A DNA stretch of 64,000 bases, taken from assembly GCA_035286125.1 (NCBI GenBank), contig JAYKIS010000003.1:56482-120481 (forward strand), in the 5' to 3' direction. Shown here one piece after another: positions 8,399 through 19,248 of the stretch. The notes under the pieces are model-generated. The model did not search any database. It had not been told where the DNA came from and saw nothing but the letters and a program-made list of their open reading frames with translations. Source of the DNA: VGJW01 sp035286125. Its GTDB lineage: Bacteria > Cyanobacteriota > Sericytochromatia > S15B-MN24 > VGJW01. The first letter of the stretch is position 1. The number at the start of each line of letters is the position of its first letter. A program made the translations under genes and the position numbers.

Positions 8399-9045
8399 GA
8401 CAGGGTGCCGAAGGTCCTGTCCCCAGCGTCGCCGAGGCCCGGGACGATATAGCCACGCTCATTGAGGTGGCTGTCGATGCAGACCGTGTAGATGGGCACG
8501 GAGGGATGATCGGACCGCAACCTCGAAACTCCTTCGGGGCTGGCGATGAGACAGAGGAACTTGAGTTGGGCGACGCCCCGCTGGCGAAAGAGGTCGATGG
8601 TCGCCGAGGCAGACCCACCCGTCGCCAGCATGGGATCGATGACCAGGACCAGCGTCTCCGGCGGGAAACGCTCGGGAAGCTTGGCGTAGTAGGTCACGGG
8701 CTCGAGGCGCTCCTCATCCCGATACAGGCCGATGTGCCGGACTTCGGCCTCAGGCAGCAACTCCATGGCTGGCTCGACCAGCGCCAGGCCGGCACGAAGG
8801 ATGGGTGCAATCACGATGGGCCTGTCGCCAATCGTCTTGCCCTTCGCGATGGCCAGCGGTGTCTCCACCTCGATGTCGGTCGTGGGCAGGTCGCGCGTGG
8901 CCTCGAGGATGAGAAACTTGGCCAGTTCCCGAGCCCGTTGACGGAATCGGGGGACCGAAGTGCCTCGGGCCCGAAGTTCGGCGACGGCCGTGTGCACGAG
9001 CGGATGATCCAACTCGTGGACCATGGCATCGCGGGAACGTGTCAT
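8395..9045 (-). CDS. upp: Uracil phosphoribosyltransferase
   Basis: 216 residues. The enzyme makes UMP from uracil and PRPP for pyrimidine salvage. The PRPP-binding loop is VLVIDPMLATGGSA. The N-terminal RARELAKFLILEATRDLP and the C-terminal uracil-binding segment GYIVPGLGDAGDRTFGT match the family closely. The ATG was chosen because GGAGGA stands five bases upstream and because the ATG overlaps the pgsA stop as ATGA. The placement between pgsA and cinA is not one I recognise as common, and suggests that the salvage gene was inserted into an older operon. Confidence 0.96.
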   Translation of the reverse strand: MTRSRDAMVHELDHPLVHTAVAELRARGTSVPRFRQRARELAKFLILEATRDLPTTDIEVETPLAIAKGKTIGDRPIVIAPILRAGLALVEPAMELLPEAEVRHIGLYRDEERLEPVTYYAKLPERFPPETLVLVIDPMLATGGSASATIDLFRQRGVAQLKFLCLIASPEGVSRLRSDHPSVPIYTVCIDSHLNERGYIVPGLGDAGDRTFGTLS

Positions 9046-9638
9046 GCACTCCTCCAGATGGCACGCGTCTGCCAGATCATCGCCACACCGGACCAGACGG
9101 TCAGGAAGACGGCCAGGCCATACAGGCCCATCGCCCACGGGACGAGCGGCGGCCAAGGAACGAGAAGCGCGGAAATCGAACACATCTGCGCAATGGCCTT
9201 GGCCTTGCCTGACCAGGCGGCGGGCCGGATACCCTGGCCCATATCGGCCAGCACGATCCGCAAACCTGTCGCCACGAACTCGCGCGCCAGCACCACGCTG
9301 ACACTCCAGCCCGGCAAGGTGCCCGCCTCGACGAAAGCCACGAGGCAAGCGGCAACCAGGACCTTGTCGGCCAGAGGATCGAGCCAGGCCCCCATCGCCG
9401 AGGTCTGCCCCATGCGTCGCGCGAGCAGTCCGTCCATCCAGTCCGACGCCGCAGCCAGGCTGAAGAGGCCAAGCGGCACCCAAGAGCGCCAATCCGAAAG
9501 GTCATGGGGTGCCCACGCCATAGACGCCACTATCGGCGGAACCAGCACGAACCGGAACAACGTGACCCAAGTTGCCACGGTCAGGGGAGAGACGGGCCTG
9601 CCCGGCGGGGCGTCAGAGGGCGACGCCATGGAAGTCAT
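9042..9638 (-). CDS. pgsA: CDP-diacylglycerol-glycerol-3-phosphate 3-phosphatidyltransferase
   Basis: A 198-residue integral membrane enzyme of the CDP-alcohol phosphotransferase family, which makes phosphatidylglycerophosphate. The signature D-G-x2-A-R-x8-G-x3-D-x3-D is intact as DGLLARRMGQ followed by GAWLDPLADK. About five hydrophobic helices follow the usual pattern. Two in-frame ATGs (9638 and 9629) both lie inside the 3' end of rimO. I kept the first, with GAGG about 12 bases upstream, but the second is nearly as likely. rimO-pgsA-cinA is a conserved cluster in Terrabacteria. Confidence 0.93.
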   Translation of the reverse strand: MTSMASPSDAPPGRPVSPLTVATWVTLFRFVLVPPIVASMAWAPHDLSDWRSWVPLGLFSLAAASDWMDGLLARRMGQTSAMGAWLDPLADKVLVAACLVAFVEAGTLPGWSVSVVLAREFVATGLRIVLADMGQGIRPAAWSGKAKAIAQMCSISALLVPWPPLVPWAMGLYGLAVFLTVWSGVAMIWQTRAIWRSA

Positions 9639-10929
9639 AGTGCGCAGCCTCGGTCACACGCACCGGAACGATGCTGCCGATCTCGAGGTCGTGCTCGGCA
9701 CGGACAAAGGTAAGGCCATCGATCTCGGGGGCATCCCGATAGGTCCGTCCTATCCAGCGGCCACGCCGCTCGTCGAGTCCCTCGATCAACACGTCCAGCG
9801 TACGACCGACGAGCGCTTGATGGTGCTCCAGCGAGATGGCCTGCTGTACCTCCATGATGCGCCGCTGACGCGCCACGCGCGTCCGCTTCGGGACGACGGG
9901 CTTCATCTTCGCTCCGGGCGTTCCCTTTTCGGGGGAATAAGTGAAGGCACCCACATGATCGAGGCGGGCCTGCCGGACGAAATCGAGCACGTGTTCGGCA
10001 TGCTCCTCGGTTTCGCCGGGGAAGCCGGTGATGAAGGTGGTACGCAAGGCCATGTCAGGCACGATGGAGCGCATCCGTGCGACCAGTTCCCCCGGGGGCT
10101 CGTGCCGGGGCCGCTTCATCGCCTTGAGCATGTCGGGATGCGTGTGCTGCAACGGAACATCCAGATAGGGCAGGACCTTGGGCAGGTCCCGGATGGCCTC
10201 GAGCAACTCGTTGGTCATGTAGTTGGGATAGGCATACAGGATACGGATCCAGGCAAGGCCATCGAGGGCATCGAGATCCGCAAGCAGTTGGGGCAGACGG
10301 AACTTGCCCGTCTCCTTCTGGCCATATCGGGTCGTGTCCTCGGCGATCAGCACGATCTCGCGGACTCCCTGGTCCACCAGACGACGAGCCTCTGCCAGGA
10401 TGGAAGGCTTCTCGCGCGACACGTACCGCCCCCTGAACTGCGGGATGATGCAGAACGTGCAAACGTGATCACAGCCCTCGGCTATCTTGAGATAGGCCGA
10501 TGGCCCGAGGCCTGTCAGGCGGCGCGGCAGGTCGACCAGGACATTGCGGGCATCCGGCACGGGCGTCACGCCCTGGAATCGCTCGCCCTCGTCCACCCGA
10601 CGCACGACATCGACGATGCCCCCGAAATCCCCCGTGCCGATGACGGCCGAAATCTCCGGCATGGTCTCGAGCAACTCTTCCTGATGCCGTTGGGCGAGGC
10701 AGCCCGCCACCACCACCCGTCGACCGTCCTGGCCCAGCTCGAGGATGGTGCGCACGGATTCCTGCGTCGCGTCACCCACGAAGGAACACGTATTGACGAT
10801 GACGACGTCTGCGGCACGCTCGTCCCCGACGACCTCGTAGCCAGCCTCGGTCAACAGACCGAGCATGTTCTCGGAATCCACCGTGTTCTTGGAACAGCCG
10901 AGGCTGACCATGCCAACGCGACGCGTCAT
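9613..10929 (-). CDS. rimO: Ribosomal protein S12 methylthiotransferase
   Basis: 438 residues, full length for a RimO-type radical SAM methylthiotransferase, which adds a methylthio group to the conserved Asp of S12. Three N-terminal Cys (GCSKN, VNTCSF, AGCLAQ) bind the auxiliary cluster. The radical SAM triad is C-x3-C-x2-C in EGCDHVCTFC. The middle contains RILYAYPNYM and the helix FITGFPGETEE. A TRAM domain ends the protein. The LGCSKNTVDSE N-terminus separates it from MiaB. The gene begins nine bases after the stop of an upstream lipoprotein gene and overlaps pgsA by 26 bases. Confidence 0.95.
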   Translation of the reverse strand: MTRRVGMVSLGCSKNTVDSENMLGLLTEAGYEVVGDERAADVVIVNTCSFVGDATQESVRTILELGQDGRRVVVAGCLAQRHQEELLETMPEISAVIGTGDFGGIVDVVRRVDEGERFQGVTPVPDARNVLVDLPRRLTGLGPSAYLKIAEGCDHVCTFCIIPQFRGRYVSREKPSILAEARRLVDQGVREIVLIAEDTTRYGQKETGKFRLPQLLADLDALDGLAWIRILYAYPNYMTNELLEAIRDLPKVLPYLDVPLQHTHPDMLKAMKRPRHEPPGELVARMRSIVPDMALRTTFITGFPGETEEHAEHVLDFVRQARLDHVGAFTYSPEKGTPGAKMKPVVPKRTRVARQRRIMEVQQAISLEHHQALVGRTLDVLIEGLDERRGRWIGRTYRDAPEIDGLTFVRAEHDLEIGSIVPVRVTEAAHYDFHGVAL

Positions 10930-10938
10930 CGACTTGCC

Positions 10939-12138
10939 TCAGCGACCGAGGCCGGGGGCCAGAACCACATCATCCGGAACCGGTGCGGCACCGGACAACA
11001 GGCTGTACAGGACGGAACCGGCCTGGTCCGTCAAACCACCCGAGGGAAGCAGATTCCAGGCGACGACCTTGCTCTTGCCGGGGGAAACGGCCCACAACTC
11101 GGAACCGTCCCCGTTGACCGTCAGGTTCGTTGGCTGGAAGCTGCCGCTCGGGGACAATGCCGTGAAATTGCCGGTCGAGGCACCCGGGGCAATGGCATAG
11201 ATGCCGAACGAGTCGGGATAAGCGAGGTACCGCCATCCCAGAGCATCCACGGCGATGCCTCCGACACCACCCGTGACGCCCGACAGGAGCACCACGGTCT
11301 CGTTGACGACATTCAGGACACCCGGCTGCCACGAGGACAGGTCGCGGACCGACATGTAGGAGCCGTTGCCCGCATCCACGGAGTAGGCGAAGGCCGACGT
11401 GCCCGCGGCATCCTCCCAGATGACGACACGGGAGGGCTGCTGAGGATCCCGGCCTACGGCAGCGTCGAGAAGCTGGCCACTCGTCTGGATGTTGCCACTG
11501 TCGACGTTGTAGGCCAGCAAGCGGGCGACCTTGACCGTATTCGTCAGGGCCGGCTTGCGGGACAGGACCATCACCGCATGCTTGAAGGCACCGTCCGTGC
11601 CCAAGGGCGCCTGGCGGAAATTGCGCACGGCAACGGAGACGGGTTCGAAATCCTCAGGCAGGGAAACGGAACGATCCACCTGCCGCGTCCCGACATTGAT
11701 GCGACGCAGCCTGCGCTCCTCGGGGCTGACGACATAGACGAACGCGCCGTCGCTGGTGATGGCAAGATCCGTCGGATTGACACCAGCCTGGATGGTCGCC
11801 TCGATGTTGTTGCTGCGCCGATTGATGATGGCGACGGACCCGCTGACGCGGCACAGGACGAAGAGCAACTCGCGGTTCTTCTCGTTCGTCGTCCCGGCGG
11901 GCGCCACGACCATACGCGACGGATAGCCCGGCACCGAGATGGGATCCGAAACCGGCCGGCGAAGAACCGTATCGATGACGGCAACCTCGTTCGAGCTGCC
12001 CGTCGAGACGTAGGCACGCAACGTCGGAGCCCCGCCGGACGTCGGACCCGCAGCGTCCGCACCACGGAAGCAGCCCGCGAGCAACGCCACGAGGAGGCCG
12101 AGGACGCGGCCTCGGGCAGATACGGTCAGTCGGCGCAA
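10939..12138 (-). CDS. Lipoprotein with YncE/NHL-like beta-propeller repeats
   Basis: A protein of about 399 residues exported as a lipoprotein (lipobox LLAGC). The rest consists of repeated beta-strand units such as NEVAVIDTVLRRPV, SVAIINRRSNNIEATI and RRLRRINVGTRQVD, the pattern of YVTN/YncE-type seven-bladed propellers. These usually form binding scaffolds in the cell envelope. I chose a TTG start because GGAGG stands eight bases before it and the protein then begins with a compact basic signal peptide. GTG codons 15 and 9 bases upstream are alternatives. The gene follows the GGDEF/HD-GYP gene by 24 bp. No enzyme motif is visible. Confidence 0.8.
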   Translation of the reverse strand: MRRLTVSARGRVLGLLVALLAGCFRGADAAGPTSGGAPTLRAYVSTGSSNEVAVIDTVLRRPVSDPISVPGYPSRMVVAPAGTTNEKNRELLFVLCRVSGSVAIINRRSNNIEATIQAGVNPTDLAITSDGAFVYVVSPEERRLRRINVGTRQVDRSVSLPEDFEPVSVAVRNFRQAPLGTDGAFKHAVMVLSRKPALTNTVKVARLLAYNVDSGNIQTSGQLLDAAVGRDPQQPSRVVIWEDAAGTSAFAYSVDAGNGSYMSVRDLSSWQPGVLNVVNETVVLLSGVTGGVGGIAVDALGWRYLAYPDSFGIYAIAPGASTGNFTALSPSGSFQPTNLTVNGDGSELWAVSPGKSKVVAWNLLPSGGLTDQAGSVLYSLLSGAAPVPDDVVLAPGLGR

Positions 12139-12162
12139 GCAGGCCACCTCCACGCGCCCATC

Positions 12163-15100
12163 CTAGCAGACGGTAGCGCGGGTCGTCAGGGTCTCGCGCC
12201 CATCGCGCGCCAAATCACCGGAGGCCAGCATCTGGCCCAGGACACCCAGCACGGCGGGATCGAAATGGCCTGAGCCCTGCATCTCTGCGAGCGCCTCGAG
12301 CGGCGGCAGCGCAGGCCGCCACGCCTTGGGCGTGGTCATCCCGTCCCAGGCCTCGGCCACGGCCAGGATACGTGCGAGCATCGGGATGGCCTCTCCCGCC
12401 AGCCCGCCGGGGTAGCCACTGCCGTCGAAACGTTCGTGGTGATGACGGATGGCCGCGATGGCCGAGGGATACCGGCTTACAGGGGCCAGCAAGCGCGCGC
12501 CGACCTCGGGGTGAACCTCCACGACGGCCCGCTCCTCGGGTGTCAGGGTACCCGGCTTGTGCAGCACGGTCGCCGGCACGGCAACCTTGCCCAGGTCGTG
12601 GAAACGCGCCGCAAGCCCCAAGGCCTCGAGGTCAGGCGCATCAAGGGACAAGCGGCGTCCCATTTCGGCGGTAAGGTGCTCGAGATAGCGGGCGTGGCCG
12701 GCCTCAAACCCATCCATCGCCTCGAGGGTCCCGACCAGCTCCCCGATAGCAGCCATGTAAGCTTCCTGACGCCGTTCCTCGAGGACGACGCGCCCGAGGG
12801 CCGAGGTCAGGCGCCCGGCCACCGTCCGGAACAGGCGACGTTCGCGGGCAACGAGGCGCTTGCCCTCACGCACGGACACCAGCACCACGCCCAACCACTG
12901 GCCTTCGTGCCGAAGGGGCAGGGCCCAGGCCTGGCCGATGCCGTAGCCTTGCGACTCTTCCGCGACACCGAACGGCGCCTCGACGAGCTGGGGAGTGTCG
13001 GCAGCTGCGACCTGCGCTGGCCACGACGCGCCTTCCGGCACGATCCGAACGCCCTCTCCGCCGGATCGGGCACGCAAGACAAGGCCGTCACCATCACGCA
13101 GGAAGAGGAGCGCCGGCAAACCGCCCATGGCCTCGCGCAGGACGGCCAGACCCTGCTCAAGCCAGGCATCCAGGCTGCCCTGAACCCGATCCAGTTTCTC
13201 GAGCAGCAGCATGTCCCGGTGCGTCTGCTGGTAGCTCTCGTGCCAGACCAGCGACAAGGTCAGCGTGGCCTGACGGGACAGCCACTCGAGTCCGGACAGG
13301 ACGATGAGCTTGTCCTGGGGCGAGAAGGGGCCGTGACGGACGTGGTCCTGGAACGAACCCGTCAAGGCCAACGCGATGTTTTCGGCCTGCGTCAAGGAAA
13401 TACCGGCAGCCAGCCACGTGAGCGCCTCGGCCCGTAGTGCCTGATAGAAGACGATGGCCTCCGCAGGCTCCCCGGCATCACCGGCACCGGCCTCGAGACG
13501 GAGCAGGAGCAGGCCACGGGCCTGATCGACGAGCGCATCGGGGGCGTCCTCGGCCGTCACCGGCGCCCCACAGAGGCGAAGGGCCTGACGAAGCCGCTGC
13601 ACGGCCGGCGCCTGGCCCTCGGCCAACCACGCGGCCCAGCGTCCCCGGTCCAGCACCGCCGACTGGCGGATGGGCTGGCGAGGCACGCTGCCGGGCTCGG
13701 GTGCCGCCATCTGAACGGGCTGCTCCTTGTCGGCATCCCACCCGAAGACCCGATCCCGCCCTCCGTGCTTGGCTGCGTACAGCGCCTGATCGGCTCGGTC
13801 CAGCATCTCGTCGGCGGTCGAACGGCTGGTCGCGTGGTGCGCGAGACCGACGCTCACCGTCACCTGGACCGGCGTCTGGCTGCGGCCCCAGAACGGATGC
13901 TGGCGAAGCCGGCCCCTGAATCGGGCCACGACGGCCATGGCGGCATCGAGTGATGTCTCCGGCAGGATGACGGCAAATTCTTCGCCGCCATAACGCGCGA
14001 CGACATCCGTCTCACGCACCGACTCTCTCAACACCTGAGCCAGGGAACGCAGCACCTGATCGCCCAGGAGGTGCCCATGGGCGTCGTTGAAGGCCTTGAA
14101 GAAGTCGACATCCAACAGCATGACGGTGGTGCCGTGCCCCAGTCGCGAGGCCCGACGCAATTCGGATTCGAGTTGGCGCTGCAGGTAGCGCCGATTGTAG
14201 ACAGCCGTGAGGCCGTCGGTGATGGCCAGCAGCTGGGTGGTCTGGACAAGCTGTGCCTTGCGGATGGCAAAGGTTGCATGCGCCGCAAGGGTGACGAGGA
14301 GCTCGCCTTCGCGCTCCGAGAAGGCTGCGGGCTCGGGATCCAGCAGGCAGAGCAGGCCGGCAAAGCCCTCGTCCGTCCGGATCGGCGCTGCAAGCAGGCT
14401 TGCGTGCAGCCCGACGGGCAATCCCTCCCCGAGGGGATGCGCCGTCAGGTCATCGATGAGCAGGGCGTCCTCACGCGCCTGGACCGCCTGCGCGACCCGC
14501 TGCCCCCATCCCTCGGGCAAGGTTCCCTCGGCAGGCATGAGGCCCTCGAGGTCGACCGGCTCCAAATCTCCCGATTCGCGGTCTTCGAGGACCAGCAGGC
14601 CTGCACCGGGGTCAAAGACCTGACGGATGCCAGCGCCGATTTCCCTCAACGTATCCGAGAGGTCCGTGCTTCCCGAAATGGCCGCGGCGACGCCATGAAG
14701 TACCCTGAGCTCGCGATTGGCGCCATCGAGGTCGGAGATGGACTTGGCCAGTTGGTGATTGGCCGAATCGAGGTCCTCATTGGTCCTGGCGAGTTGCCGA
14801 TTGCTGCGATCCAGGCCCTCGACGGCCTCGGCCAGGGACGCGTTGCGGTCGGCAAGCTCGCGACGGACCTGACGGCTGCGCACCACCTGCAGGAACAGGA
14901 TGGTCGAGGCCAGGAACGGCACCAGGACCAGGGTCGAGACCTGCCAAGAGTAGGTGTGAAGGAGCCACGGGACCATGATGGCGATGGGCGCCTGAAGCAA
15001 GGTAAACAGGAATTCCCAGCGATCGTCCTGCCAGATGAGAGACCACAGGGCCTGCCGGCGCTCGATGGCGAAGTAGCTGTCCACGAGCACGACGTTCAGG

Positions 15101-15567
15101 CCAACGAAGGCGAGGGCACCGGCCAGGAATACGGCCGGCGCCGTGGCCTGCCACGCGGCAGGGACATGCCCGCCCAGCGTCAGCACGGCATGGGCGCCGA
15201 GCGTGGCGAGGACGTATTGCGCCGTATTGAAGAGGCCGGCCGTGAGCGGCCTCGCCTGGAAGAGCGCGGCCCCGAGTGCACCCGCGAGGACCACCAGCAG
15301 GGTCGGGGCAGGGCCATGCTCAAGCAGGCAAGAGAAGAAGACGGCAAAGGAAGGGGAGGTGCGCCCCCCACGAGGCAATCGGATCTGGAAGGACTCGGAC
15401 AGCAGTCCCAGCACAAGGAACAGGGCGAGCAAGGGATCCGACAGTGTGCGAAGCACATCTCCCCGCACGACGTGGACGGCGAGGAGCGCGAGGCCCGCCG
15501 TCAGGCCGACAGCCGTGACGGCGTGGAAGTATCGCCTGGCCCAGGGGGTCGCGAGCGGCGCCGTCAC
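12163..15567 (-). CDS. Membrane GAF-GGDEF-GAF-HD-GYP hybrid protein (c-di-GMP synthesis and breakdown)
   Basis: 1134 residues. Residues 1-230 form several transmembrane helices of a MASE-like input. Residues 235-290 are a repeated coiled coil, and a GAF domain spans about 295-440. The GGDEF domain (about 445-605) has DGLTAVYNRRYLQ, the active GGEEF at 527-531 and the inhibitory I-site RETD at 518-521, so cyclase activity and product inhibition are expected. A second GAF-like region precedes an HD-GYP domain at the C-terminus with FHDLGKVAVP and HHHERFDGSGYP, the signatures of c-di-GMP phosphodiesterases. Both catalytic sites look intact. The GTG start overlaps the BON gene stop as GTGA. The opposing activities are probably switched by the membrane and GAF inputs. 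Confidence 0.92.
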   Translation of the reverse strand: MTAPLATPWARRYFHAVTAVGLTAGLALLAVHVVRGDVLRTLSDPLLALFLVLGLLSESFQIRLPRGGRTSPSFAVFFSCLLEHGPAPTLLVVLAGALGAALFQARPLTAGLFNTAQYVLATLGAHAVLTLGGHVPAAWQATAPAVFLAGALAFVGLNVVLVDSYFAIERRQALWSLIWQDDRWEFLFTLLQAPIAIMVPWLLHTYSWQVSTLVLVPFLASTILFLQVVRSRQVRRELADRNASLAEAVEGLDRSNRQLARTNEDLDSANHQLAKSISDLDGANRELRVLHGVAAAISGSTDLSDTLREIGAGIRQVFDPGAGLLVLEDRESGDLEPVDLEGLMPAEGTLPEGWGQRVAQAVQAREDALLIDDLTAHPLGEGLPVGLHASLLAAPIRTDEGFAGLLCLLDPEPAAFSEREGELLVTLAAHATFAIRKAQLVQTTQLLAITDGLTAVYNRRYLQRQLESELRRASRLGHGTTVMLLDVDFFKAFNDAHGHLLGDQVLRSLAQVLRESVRETDVVARYGGEEFAVILPETSLDAAMAVVARFRGRLRQHPFWGRSQTPVQVTVSVGLAHHATSRSTADEMLDRADQALYAAKHGGRDRVFGWDADKEQPVQMAAPEPGSVPRQPIRQSAVLDRGRWAAWLAEGQAPAVQRLRQALRLCGAPVTAEDAPDALVDQARGLLLLRLEAGAGDAGEPAEAIVFYQALRAEALTWLAAGISLTQAENIALALTGSFQDHVRHGPFSPQDKLIVLSGLEWLSRQATLTLSLVWHESYQQTHRDMLLLEKLDRVQGSLDAWLEQGLAVLREAMGGLPALLFLRDGDGLVLRARSGGEGVRIVPEGASWPAQVAAADTPQLVEAPFGVAEESQGYGIGQAWALPLRHEGQWLGVVLVSVREGKRLVARERRLFRTVAGRLTSALGRVVLEERRQEAYMAAIGELVGTLEAMDGFEAGHARYLEHLTAEMGRRLSLDAPDLEALGLAARFHDLGKVAVPATVLHKPGTLTPEERAVVEVHPEVGARLLAPVSRYPSAIAAIRHHHERFDGSGYPGGLAGEAIPMLARILAVAEAWDGMTTPKAWRPALPPLEALAEMQGSGHFDPAVLGVLGQMLASGDLARDGRETLTTRATVC

Positions 15568-16379
15568 GGTTGCCCCCCGGAGGCAGGCTCCGAAGGCCGG
15601 ACACTGGCGTCGGGCAACAGGGATGCTTCGGGTGGGAAGACGGGTTCTCCGTCGCCTCCCCGAACCACCAGCATGTTGTCGACGTCCCGGACACCCGGCA
15701 GATTTCGGGCATCACGCGCCAGCACCACCTTCTGCTCGAGGGTGGCGACCTCACCCGTCAGCCGCAGGACGTGACCATGAAGCGAGGCGCGGATACCCGG
15801 AACGCCCATGGGCACGAGCTCGCCCACCTCGCGCACGGCCGTCGCGCACAGCTCCGGCTCCCAGGGCCGACCGCGGTCGTCGGCCACGACACAGAGCGCC
15901 TCCTGCCATGCCTCGCCTACGGGAAGCCTGGCGAGAAAGGCATCAAGTGCGGCCTGGACGGCACTTGATGCCTCTCGGAGGCCGGAAATGCCCGTTCGGC
16001 GTGCGTCCAACGGCGTCAGCGTCAGCAGGGGCTCCCCCCCCAGGGTGTAGAGGATGCCGGCCTCGCCCGGCACGGCGGCAAGCGTCCCGGGCATGCGAAG
16101 CGTGCCATCGCGTGAAACGCCCGCACGCAGCCGTGCCCGGATCTCCGCGAAGCGCCGCGCGAGGGCCGGGGCATCCGGCGCAGCCAGGATGAGGACGCCG
16201 GCACCGTCCAGCATCAAACGCGCCGTCACCCATCCGGCGGCGAACCCGGGTGCGGGCGGATGCGCGGGAGACAGGGCGCCGCCGGGGAGCGGAGCCGACG
16301 CACCGGCCAGCAGGAACGCGGCCAGCACCATCGGCCACGCATCCCCGCCACGCCGGGGCGAAGATTCACAAAACGTCAC
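15564..16379 (-). CDS. Secreted BON-domain protein
   Basis: 271 residues. The N-terminus (two Arg followed by MVLAAFLLAGASA) is a signal peptide. The central part has no clear family. The C-terminal third is a BON domain, seen as GIRASLHGHVLRLTGEV and ARNLPGVRDVDNMLVV. BON domains bind phospholipid in envelope and osmotic-stress proteins. I kept the GTG start because an extended -10 element ends six bases before it, which fits a leaderless start, and because it includes the basic signal-peptide region. An ATG 48 bases downstream would lose it. It is translationally coupled to the c-di-GMP hybrid gene and may be an envelope input or partner. Confidence 0.8.
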   Translation of the reverse strand: MTFCESSPRRGGDAWPMVLAAFLLAGASAPLPGGALSPAHPPAPGFAAGWVTARLMLDGAGVLILAAPDAPALARRFAEIRARLRAGVSRDGTLRMPGTLAAVPGEAGILYTLGGEPLLTLTPLDARRTGISGLREASSAVQAALDAFLARLPVGEAWQEALCVVADDRGRPWEPELCATAVREVGELVPMGVPGIRASLHGHVLRLTGEVATLEQKVVLARDARNLPGVRDVDNMLVVRGGDGEPVFPPEASLLPDASVRPSEPASGGQP

Positions 16380-16385
16380 GGTTCA

Positions 16386-16394
16386 ATCATAGCA
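16386..16394 (-). promoter_or_regulatory. Extended -10 promoter (TGCTATGAT) of the BON-protein operon
   Basis: Read on the minus strand, TGCTATGAT is an extended -10 element with a near-perfect TATGAT hexamer, followed by six bases and the GTG start codon. No -35 box is visible, as expected when the TGn extension is present. The distance predicts a leaderless transcript. The identical nine bases occur upstream of ctaA. Confidence 0.5.
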
Positions 16395-16432
16395 CAGGCG
16401 CCCTTCGGCTGCGGATACGGCCACGGCCACGT

Positions 16433-16461
16433 TTGACGCCCTCTCCCCGGCCCCCTAGCAT
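16433..16461 (+). promoter_or_regulatory. Sigma-70-type promoter of typA
   Basis: TTGACG (16433-16438), a 17-base spacer and TAGCAT (16456-16461) form a good housekeeping promoter. The -10 ends six bases before the first typA ATG, so transcription should start at or beside the start codon. A GAGGAG tract lies between, so a short leader cannot be excluded. Confidence 0.5.
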
Positions 16462-16467
16462 GAGGAG

Positions 16468-18242
<1,775 letters not shown>

Positions 18243-18243
<1 letters not shown>

Positions 18244-18764
18244 TGACGGCCGCAGCGGTGAGGACGGCCGTCTACCCGGGGTCCTTTGACCCGGTGACGG
18301 TTGGCCATATCGACATCATCGATCGAGCGGTCGAGTTGTTCGATCGCGTCGTCGTCGCCGTGCTTCACAACACGACCAAGAAGGGTTTGCTGACAGTCGA
18401 CGAGCGTGTGACCCTGCTCCGGGAAGTGCTCGCGGACAGGCCGACAGTCGAAGTCTGCAGCTTCGAGGGCCTGACGGCCGACTTTGCGGCATCGCTCGGG
18501 GCGCGGACCCTGATCCGGGGGTTGCGCGCCGTTTCCGACTTCGATGCCGAGTTGCGCATCGCGCTGATGAACAGGCGCCTGAACCCGAATCTCGACACCG
18601 TATTCCTGATGACCCGTGCCGAGAATCTCTTCCTCGCGTCTTCCACCGTCAAGGAAGTCGCCTCTCTCGGCGGCGACATCACCTCGTTCGTTCCTGCCCC
18701 GGTAGCACGCCATCTGGCTGCCAGGTTCCGTCCCACCCCGCCCGATACGGAGACTACCCGTTGA
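18243..18764 (+). CDS. coaD: Phosphopantetheine adenylyltransferase
   Basis: 173 residues. It catalyses the fourth step of coenzyme A synthesis. The nucleotidyltransferase motif appears as YPGSFDPVTVGHIDII (T/HxGH class). IRGLRAVSDFDAELRIALMNR covers the pantetheine and ATP sites, and SSTVKEVASLGGDI is the second conserved motif. The length is slightly above the usual 160 because of a Pro/Thr-rich tail. It overlaps typA by one base and the next gene by four. Confidence 0.97.
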
Positions 18765-19246
18765 CTGTGACCGAGTTGGCTGCCGACAGCCGCCGTCCCG
18801 CACTCAAGGCCCTGGAGCTGGTACATGCCCTGGGGGAAGTGTTCACCCACGCGTGGCGCATACCGCTTGCCCGCCTGAGCATCGTCTCCGAGGATCGCTT
18901 CTACGACCTCCTCGAGGAGCTCGAAGGCTCGCTCCCGGGCGAGTTCGAGAAGGCTCGCGACCTTCTGGGACGACAGCAGCAGATTCTTGACGAGGCGGAG
19001 CAGCAGGCTGCCGGGATTCTGGCCGAGGCACGGCGACAGGCGCAGGCGCTGGTGCAGGAGCACGAGATCGTCCGCGCAGCGCTGGATGAAGCTGCACGCG
19101 TGCGTGCGGCCGCCGATTCGGACCTCGCCAGCCAGCAGGATGGCGCGGATCGCTACGCGGACGAGGTCCTCGGCACCATGGAGGACCGCCTCGGCAGGGT
19201 GCTCGCCACAGTGCAAGCTGGACGGCAGCACCTCCAGGCGGGCTGA
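18761..19246 (+). CDS. Coiled-coil protein resembling ATP synthase subunit b/DivIVA-type helices
   Basis: 161 residues, almost wholly alpha-helical. Residues 1-55 include a hydrophobic amphipathic part, and residues 55-120 a charged coiled coil with an AEQQAAGILAEARRQAQALV pattern. Such proteins next to coaD are often annotated as ATPase-like in Firmicutes and relatives, but no nucleotide-binding motif is present. The TTG start forms a TTGA overlap with the coaD stop; a GTG two codons later is the alternative. Its position just before a nitrilase gene suggests no specific function. Confidence 0.7.
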   Translation: MTVTELAADSRRPALKALELVHALGEVFTHAWRIPLARLSIVSEDRFYDLLEELEGSLPGEFEKARDLLGRQQQILDEAEQQAAGILAEARRQAQALVQEHEIVRAALDEAARVRAAADSDLASQQDGADRYADEVLGTMEDRLGRVLATVQAGRQHLQAG

Positions 19247-19248
19247 CG

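Noticed and set aside
8467..12273. A very long open frame on the plus strand (over 1,200 codons) across the rimO-pgsA-upp region.
   Set aside because: It is antisense to four well-supported genes. Such frames are expected opposite high-GC genes with C/G-ending codons, and its translation has no recognisable domain.
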